In this document: piece by piece, positions 57,701 through 64,000 of the stretch
How the letters are laid out: every line of letters starts with the position of its first letter
Position numbering within the stretch: position 1 is the first letter of the stretch
From: Anagrus nilaparvatae
Taxonomy: Eukaryota > Arthropoda > Insecta > Hymenoptera > Mymaridae
Direction of reading: 5' to 3'
NCBI GenBank assembly: GCA_022575985.1
Contig: JAKSXM010000263.1
Span: 6,490,001 to 6,554,000, forward strand
Length of the DNA: 64,000 bases
The notes under the pieces: generated by a model
Database searches by the model: none
Seen by the model: the letters and a program-made list of their open reading frames with translations, nothing else
Told to the model about the DNA's origin: nothing
Translations under genes and position numbers: made by a program

Positions 57701-58031
57701 TGTAACTTCAATATTAAATAATCGCGCCTTTTTACATATCACATGATCACACACATACACATTCATACCACTCTCTCTTCTATATACCTCAGTCGCTTAC
57801 GTTCTGCCTATATAGTAAGATCGCTAATAAATAGTCAAATTATTCACTCATACAATAACATTTATTTAATCCTTTTGATCTAGTTATCCGTACAATAATT
57901 ACTTCAGGTTATGAGCCTACAACATCGTTTAAATATAGCGCAGTTTTAAATATTAATTAAAAAGTGTTTTTCAAATGTATGAAAATTTCGATCATTTTGA
58001 GGTAAGAAAGTTGCGTGGTGAATTTTAAAAA

Positions 58032-59172
58032 ATGTCTGCGCATATGCCGCCTTTTTCCTTACTTAAAAGAAGGGAAAATTACCATTCATGCTCTATCAAA
58101 ATGAAAGCTTATTTAACTCATCAAGATTTATTGTCAACTATGGATGCACCTACGGGAGCAAGGTTATCAACTGACGCTACACAACATGCAAAAGTTCATT
58201 TCACGATGCCGTAGCTTAGTTGGCTAAAAGCGATTTCACTAGATATGAAAAGTCGTGGGTTCGAGTCCCACCGGCTCCGACATATTTTTATTTTTGAGAA
58301 ACATTCATTATTTATTAATATCACTTTTTTTCAATTTATTTGTGTTTATAACAACATTACACAATTTTTCAGTTGCAAAAAATTATTGAAAAATTGAAAA
58401 ATTTTTCGATTAAATTTTCCAAGCATATGTTACTGATATCTACTATGTCGAGTATTTAAATGCATACCACATTCAGTAGTAGTATTATTCAGTATTATTA
58501 ACATCTTTGTTCGTAAAGACCAATTCTAATTTTAATTAATTTGTAAAAATATAACGAACGATAAATTCTTAGATTTATCATTGTAAGTACTAATAACCAA
58601 GTACATGATATGAAAGTTGAAATACCGGACGCGGCAGTTGGCGCGCTTATTCTCGCCGGATTACCACCAAAATATTATACCTTGGTATTAGCCATAGGCG
58701 GCTCCACTACGGGAGTCACATCAGATTTAGTAAAACAAAAAATATTACAAGAAGTAAAAATGAATAGCGACGATATTAGCATAGAAGATTATCAGGTTCA
58801 TGGGTTATATTCGAAAAATTTAAGAGGTCGTAGAAGTTATTCCAGAAAAGATCCTTCAAGGTCCCAAGGCAACAATCGCTTTCAGAGGGAAAACACCAGG
58901 TAGAATACAGTGTGTTTCCGGTGCAATCGTACAGGTCATTTTGCACGTGATTGTCAAGCAGGTAGCAGTAGACAAGGAGGGAATAACAATTCAAATGGAA
59001 GGTCGTTCGTTGCTCAGCCGCAGGGCGGCGTTGCAAAACGTTTCAACAATGAGTACTACGGCGATTACAAGTCAAGGGGCGGTGGCAACGCCAATTTTGC
59101 AGCTGCATACATAAGGCGCATCTATAGAGGTGTACATAATAACAACAATTATAATACTAATGCGTTTGAATA
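58032..59172 (+). pseudogene. Copia-2 gag remnant
   Basis: The start MPPFSLLKRRENYHSCSIKMKAYL matches copia Gag N-termini. After 58205 the frame runs into a tRNA-like insert and stops. Gag resumes near 58610 (AAVGALILAGLPPKYYTLVLAI), ends at a stop at 58903, and its zinc knuckle CFRCNRTGHFARDC lies just after (58910 on) in a frame beginning past that stop. Roughly 60 expected Gag residues are missing around the insert. Confidence 0.82.
58206..58285 (+). tRNA. tRNA-like sequence (pseudo-tRNA or SINE head)
   Basis: A D-arm (TAGCTTAGTTGGCTAAAAGC), a paired anticodon stem TTTCA/TGAAA with a seven-base loop CTAGATA (anticodon would read AGA), and a perfect T-arm GTGGG-TTCGAGT-CCCAC give a tRNA outline with A and B boxes. 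The acceptor stem (gatgccg/cggctcc) has two mismatches, and the long variable arm of a serine tRNA is missing. There is no tRNA body after it but ~300 bp of AT-rich DNA. I treat it as a tRNA-derived SINE head or pseudogene inserted in gag. Confidence 0.5.
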
Positions 59173-59173
59173 G

Positions 59174-59665
59174 GTTGTGGATTCTGGAGCAACACGTAAT
59201 ATGTGTCAATATAGAAATTTATTTGTCAATGAAAAAGCATCTAGCATCAACTCAGTTTTGGTCGCAAATAAAAATAAGCTGCACGTGTCAGGAGAAGGCG
59301 AGGTATTCATTTATACTACTAACAACAAGCGGGTTTTGCTGCAAAATGTGCTATACGTACCTCACATTACCTCCAATTTACTGTCAATTATCTGCATAAT
59401 GAACGACGGAGGCCAAGTTCAATTTAGTATAGACGACTGCATCATACTTAACCGTCGAAAGCAAGTTATGTTTCGAGCTCAACGTACTCAAAGTGGGCTC
59501 TACGTTATAAGACAAGGTATGAATTCTAACGCATCAATACATTGTAGCACCACAAGGGTAAACAGGCCACCAGATGACGAGCCTGATGCCTTGGCCTTAA
59601 GTATCCAGCTTTGGCACCGCAGTTTATGTTACCTCAACGAAGCATACTTAAGATTTATTCATGAA
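59174..59665 (+). pseudogene. Copia-2 protease and start of integrase
   Basis: VVDSGATRNMCQYRNLF carries the D-S-G of copia proteases. LLQNVLYVPHITSNLLSI and the pre-integrase LWHRSLCYLNEAYLRF follow. The frame is then broken after HEG by the 710-bp inverted-repeat element; on the far side it resumes as ARGIKFSTNEHIKNC. Confidence 0.82.
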
Positions 59666-60375
59666 GGGGGGCGGGTCCCTTACATACAAGAGCAAAAACA
59701 GGGATTTTTGTTTATATTTTTCGGGCAGAAAAAATAAACTTAAACACTTGAAAATTTTTGCAAATGAAAAGAAATTTATTTAAAATTACAATTTTTTATA
59801 ATTTTTTTTTTTATAAATTAAATATGGCGTTGAAATTTGCTATTTCCGAAAAAAAACGTCTGTTCAACTTGCGTGCAGTGTAGCTCAAAATCTAGTCAAC
59901 CAATCATCACGAAAATTTATATAAATATTACTGATAATATTTCTAAGAATATGAATGAAAGCGATTTCGAATATTGGTTTCCAAAATTTTTTTATTAACA
60001 AAAGAAAAGAAAAAAAAATTGAAAAATCAGTATTTTTTTTTTGGAGTTGAATAAATTTTTAAATTTTGAAAAAATAAAAATTCTGCTCCATTCATATGGA
60101 AGATATATGATCAAAGAAATAAAATTTTTCAGTCTCGTGTGTTTAAGATGATCCTGGGAGCCACTAGACTGCACGCAAGCAAAAGAAGGCCTTACGCGGG
60201 AATAGCAATCATCAGCGACATCTATAATTTAAAAAAAAAATAATGATAAAATTGTATTCTTTAATAAATTATCTTTCATTTGCAACAATTTTCTTGTGTC
60301 TAAGTTAATTATTTCTACCCGAAAAAATCAAACAAAAATCCCTTTTTTTTATTGTCTATAAAGGACCCGCCCCCC
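59666..60375. mobile_element. 710-bp inverted-repeat DNA element, GGGGGGCGGGTCC ends
   Basis: Begins GGGGGGCGGGTCC and ends GGACCCGCCCCCC. The inverted repeat reaches ~70 bp inward ('caaaaatccct', 'tatttctacccga'). Flanking TGAA occurs on both sides (59662-59665, 60376-60379). The adjacent GG allows a 6-bp reading TGAAGG. Removing the insert plus one copy restores the copia frame. The superfamily is unclear, and it is non-autonomous. Confidence 0.8.
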
Positions 60376-60829
60376 TGAAGGAGCTCGAGGTATCAAATTC
60401 AGTACAAATGAGCACATTAAGAATTGCATCCAATGCATGAATGGTAAGATGACTAAAATACCTTTTAAATCATCTGCAAGCAGAGCATCCAAGCGACTCC
60501 AGTTAATTCATACAGACTTAGCCCAAATGCAAGATCTATCTTTTAAAAAGTACAAATATTTTTTAACCTTTTTAAAAGACTACTCCAGAAAAAGCTTCGT
60601 TGTATTTCTACGTTCCAAAAGCCAAGTAACAGCTGCATTCGCACAATTTATACTAGACATCGAGACCCAGACTAGTGAAAAAATTCAAAAGATTAGGAGG
60701 GATAATGGTCGTGAATACATAACTAAGCAGTTATTAGACACATTTATACAAGCAGGTATTAAACACGAACTCACAGTGCCTTATAATCCTCAACAGACTG
60801 GTCGTGCTGATCGCCTTAAGAGGGGGTAA
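60376..60829 (+). pseudogene. Copia-2 integrase core remnant
   Basis: The zinc-site half CIQCMNGKM and catalytic region LIHTDLAQM (D), RRDNGREY (D) and NPQQTGRADRL are visible. In active copia enzymes the last motif is NGxxER; here E is D and N is T, so the active site is damaged. The frame ends in an unrelated AT-rich insert from about 60822. Confidence 0.8.
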
Positions 60830-61495
60830 GGTCTGTAGAGCATTTTTCGGACTAATTTTTAAGATTTTTTTATCGATCTGGTAAAAGTAAGATAAACGGG
60901 TAAAAGTCTATACTAAAGAACAAGTATTTAAGAGTATCCAAAAAAATTTTTATTAAAAAATATTGAAAATTTATCATTTTGTCATTAATTTTATGTAAAA
61001 TATAAATTTGCGGTGAGACACGTAACTAATAGCTGCATCATCTGGAAAAAAAAACCAAAAATAGTTTGATAGTTAATAAGTTCCTTGAGTTAGTGACGTC
61101 GAACTTTTTTTTTAATTTCAATTATTCAATTTTTGGTGCGAATTTAAACTCAAAAAATACGGAAAAAAAGAATTTTTTTTTGGAATTTGTGTTTTTAATC
61201 ATAAAAAATTCTATTAATAAAAAAAAATTGAAAAAATAATATATCTCGACGTCAATACCTTGTAAATTGTCTAGAGAAAAAGTGTGCAAAATTTCTGAAG
61301 GATTGGTAAAGTAGTTTTCGATTAACGTGTCTCACCAGCTTGAAAAAAAAGAATTCCTCAGAAAACGCGTTTAAAGTTTTTTTTTTGTAAATAGTTTTGT
61401 AAAATTTTTGTAAAAGTCTATGCCCATAGCTTCGTTAATTTTGTTCTGATCGATCTGAAATTTTGTAGGGACACTCATACCAGTAGGCAAAGAAT
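60822..61495. other. Unassigned insert in copia-2 integrase
   Basis: AT-rich DNA that does not belong to copia separates the integrase core from the CIMVGYATNRQAYRL region. About 200 residues of copia are missing across it, so insertion came with deletion. It starts GGGGGTAAGGTCTGTAG; no matching inverted end was found. Confidence 0.5.
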
Positions 61496-63385
61496 TGTCA
61501 AGAGTATTAAACCTCTAGAATGCATTATGGTAGGCTATGCCACCAACAGACAAGCTTATAGATTATATGACAAACAAAGTAACCAGATTATGTCATGTCC
61601 GAATCATAGAAGAGAGTTCAAGCCATGATGCTGTACATCTACCCATCGATGAGGATAATGAAGCAACAGATGCAGCAAGTAATGCTGAAAATAATGAAGA
61701 TCTGGGTAGAGACTAAACTGATAATATTATTGGCGATGATTTAAAAAAGTTAAATTTATCGAACATAGACAACCTAGATGATGTAGATGATGGAAAAGAC
61801 CAAAAAGGCTCTAATAACCTCAAAAAGAAGCATCAAGTATTGTAAAGAATTGATTATAACGAAATCTGATCAACTTAGAAGGTCAACTAGAAAGAAGTTC
61901 TACCTGAAAGACTTAAATAAGATTATGTTCTTTATTATTCTGTTACAGATGTTGAAGATACAAGCAATTACCACCAATCTATAAATGGTCCTGATGCTCC
62001 ACATTGGATCGAGGCAATGAATGACGAACATAAGTTCTTTATTAACGATAACACTTATTAAGTATGTGATTTACCACTAGGGAGAAAAGTATTAGGCAGC
62101 AATGGTGATTTCAAGGCAAGATTTTGCGCTCAAGGTTTTACTCAGATTAAAGGTATAGATTATCATGACACCTTTTCACCCGTTGTCAGGCTAACCATCA
62201 TGCTTTTTGCCTTTGTTGCTGAAAGGGACTCTGATATAGTCCAATGGGGACGTTGACTCAGCATTCCTCCAAAGTGATCTCACAGAAGAGATCCACATTA
62301 AGCAACCTCTAGGTTATATAAAACCAGGCGATGAACGTAAAGTATGTAAGCTCAACAAGGCCATTTACGGGCTCAAACAAGGAAGCAATGCCTGGAACAA
62401 CAGATAAGACCTAAAACTTAGATCCATCGGATTTAGAAAATCAAGGTTTGATTTATGCGTATATTGTTACATCAGAGCTGACAAGTACCTCATCTTATCT
62501 TTCTTCGTTGATGACATCATAGTATACTCTAATTGGCCTAAGGTGTTCAATTTTGTCAAGGGGCAGTTATTTTCTACCTTTACCATGATGGACCTTGGAC
62601 TAGTTAACAGGTATTTTGGGATAGATGTTATACGATGCAGAGAGAAAGGTACAATTCAACTGCACCAGGGTGAGTACATTGACTCAATCCTCAAAACGTT
62701 CAATATATCAGAGTGTAACCCAGTCAGCACTCCAATGGAGCCTGGCTCTATGTTAAATCCTGCTGACAAAAATAATCCTTCTTTTAATGGCCCCAACATA
62801 CCATATCAAAATGCAGTTGGAACGATAATGTTTTTATTTCAGTGTACACATCCTGACTCGGAATATTCCATCAGCTCCATCAGCAAATTCAACACTAAGT
62901 ACGATTCAAGCCACTGGTCTATGATCAAAAGAATTTAAGATATTTGAAAGCCACGAAAGACTACAAGCTAACTTACATAAAATCCGGGCTACCTATATAT
63001 GGTTACACAGATTCTAGCTTAGCCAGTGATTTTTACAACCCAAAATCTGTTTGTGGTTACGTATTCAAGCTAGGTAAGGCAGCTATATATTGGTATAGAA
63101 TAATTCTATAAATGTCATCCTAAATATAGCCATAAATATAGGTTTCGACAACAAGACCACAATCAACTGGATAAAGAATGGTAACTGTAGTCACAGGACC
63201 AAGCATATACGAGTAAGAAGGTCATTTTTCAAGCAAAGGGTTGTAATGAAAGACATCAAGATCAATCACGTGCCCATAGATCAGATGCTGGCAGACATCC
63301 TCACCAAAGCACTCGTCAAGCCTAAGTTTATGAATTTTCTTAAGTACCTAGGATTAAATGAAACTAATTTTTCTAAGTCAAAATA
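61495..63385 (+). pseudogene. Copia-2 reverse transcriptase and RNase H remnants
   Basis: Recognisable pieces in order are CIMVGYATNRQAYRLYD, KARFCAQGFTQIKGIDYHDTFSPV, SAFLQSDLTEEIHIKQP, LNKAIYGLKQ, SFFVDDIIVYS (catalytic DD kept), MMDLGLVNRYFGIDVI, TPMEPGSML, YTDSSLASDF (RNase H), and VPIDQMLADILTKALVKPKF. They fall in different frames with several stops (for example at 62059-62061 and near 62937). Part of RNase H around the expected serine-rich motif is deleted near 63110. Confidence 0.85.
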
Positions 63386-63748
63386 GAACCTAGCAACTAC
63401 CTATTAATTTATTTATTTGTAATATAATTATTTTTTATATTTCAAAAATGATGTATATTTAAATTAAACAAAAATGTTTTATATTTTTAATTAAAAAATT
63501 TTAATATGATATATTTATCTTTATAATTCTTATGTAAATTAAATTGTATAAAGAGTGGCAATAATTTTATAAAAAATGATAACAAAGACTTTGATAACTT
63601 TTAAATAAAATTAATTCTTTGGTAACTAATTATATGTAAAGAGCGACGTGAGACAACCATGTATCAATTGTAATTATTGTATTTATAATTTTATCTTTTT
63701 ATACTTAAATGTTTAACTTATATATTATTTAAATTCAGGGGAAGATGA

Positions 63749-64000
63749 TGTAATTTCAATATTAAGTAATCGCGTCTTTTTACACATCATATGAGCCCGT
63801 CGCGTTGATGCAAGAACGGCGTATAGAACTTTTGAAAGTAGTACTTTCTCTATCTACATATAAAGTTCTATACGCCCTTCTTGCATCGACGGGCTCATAT
63901 GATTACATACATACAAATTCATACCACTCCCTGGTCTATATACCTCAGTTGCTTACGTTCTGCCAATATAGTAAGATCGCTAATCAATATTCAAATTATT
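63749..64000 (+). repeat. Copia-2 3' LTR (partial), carrying a hairpin insert
   Basis: Aligns with 57701 onward, interrupted at 63795-63894, and cut by the window end at a point equivalent to about 57852 in the left LTR. Confidence 0.88.
63795..63894. mobile_element. 100-bp near-perfect hairpin with 8-bp target duplication
   Basis: Arms GCCCGTCGCGTTGATGCAAG... and the inverse pair over ~40 bp around a short loop. TCATATGA at 63787-63794 and 63895-63902 is the duplicated target; the other LTR (TCACATGATC near 57743) shows it once. 8-bp duplication suggests hAT, though the ends lack the usual hAT CAG motif. Confidence 0.85.

Larger units (their letters stand above)
57701..64000 (+). mobile_element. 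Decayed Ty1/copia element 2, runs off the window
   Basis: The left LTR 57701-57906 starts TGTAACTTCAATATTAAATAATCG. The matching right LTR begins at 63749 and continues past 64000. GGTTATGAGCC after the left LTR resembles the initiator-tRNA half-site used by copia. AGGGGAAGATGA before the right LTR is the purine tract. The interior preserves gag, protease, integrase, RT and RNase H in order but with stops, frame changes and three inserts. LTR divergence (several changes in the first 60 bp) shows it is far older than the copia at 2981. Confidence 0.9.

Overview
The window is a very AT-rich stretch of an animal nuclear genome, most likely an insect. The signs are spliceosomal introns, copia, gag-protease LTR, APE-type LINE, R1-like LINE, PIF/Harbinger, piggyBac-like, hAT-like and Helitron elements, and long A/T runs throughout. 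There is no prokaryotic operon, CRISPR array or rRNA operon. Braconid wasps or aphids would fit the base composition, but the species cannot be fixed from the sequence. Almost everything here is mobile or repetitive DNA. Only one candidate host gene is visible.

Layout. 1-2957: AT-rich DNA with a 0.53-kb hairpin element (693-1224) and a degenerate ~145-bp tandem repeat. 2958-9051: a three-exon gene model of unknown function, with an intact 4.8-kb copia element (2981-7815, identical LTRs, 5-bp target duplication) in its first visible exon. 9052-14300: non-coding DNA with small hairpins, a 603-bp piggyBac-like MITE at TTAA, and a heat-shock-like promoter (five contiguous nGAAn units plus TATA plus AATAAA) at 14067-14237. 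14692-20671: a foldback built from ~129-bp satellite monomers, with a second foldback nested in it. 20672-26730: hairpin MITEs, a 5S-rRNA-derived SINE-like copy, a 2.7-kb foldback and a hAT-like MITE.

26735-43425: a PIF/Harbinger transposon with long inverted ends. It carries a DDE transposase (+) and a five-exon zinc-finger/MADF-like partner gene (-). Each gene has a single in-frame stop. The transposase is also split by a 9.3-kb LTR element that encodes only gag and protease (tRNA-Phe primer site). The right-hand LTR of that element carries an R1-like LINE tail with a ~190-bp target duplication and a 2.68-kb Helitron with a textbook empty site in the other LTR. Two more elements, a hairpin MITE and a HINE-like satellite element, sit inside the Harbinger.

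43727-48540: a full-length LINE on the minus strand with a 13-bp target duplication. Its ORF1 and ORF2 are in the same frame, separated by one TAA. 48690-57160: a satellite-foldback arm, a large foldback (50542-55389) invaded by a second HINE-like element, and a 379-bp tandem array. 57701-64000: a decayed second copia, cut by a tRNA-like/SINE insert, a 710-bp inverted-repeat element and a 100-bp hairpin with an 8-bp target duplication. It runs off the window end.

The insertions can be ordered: Harbinger, then gag-protease LTR element, then R1 fragment and Helitron. The copia at 2981 and the LINE look youngest.
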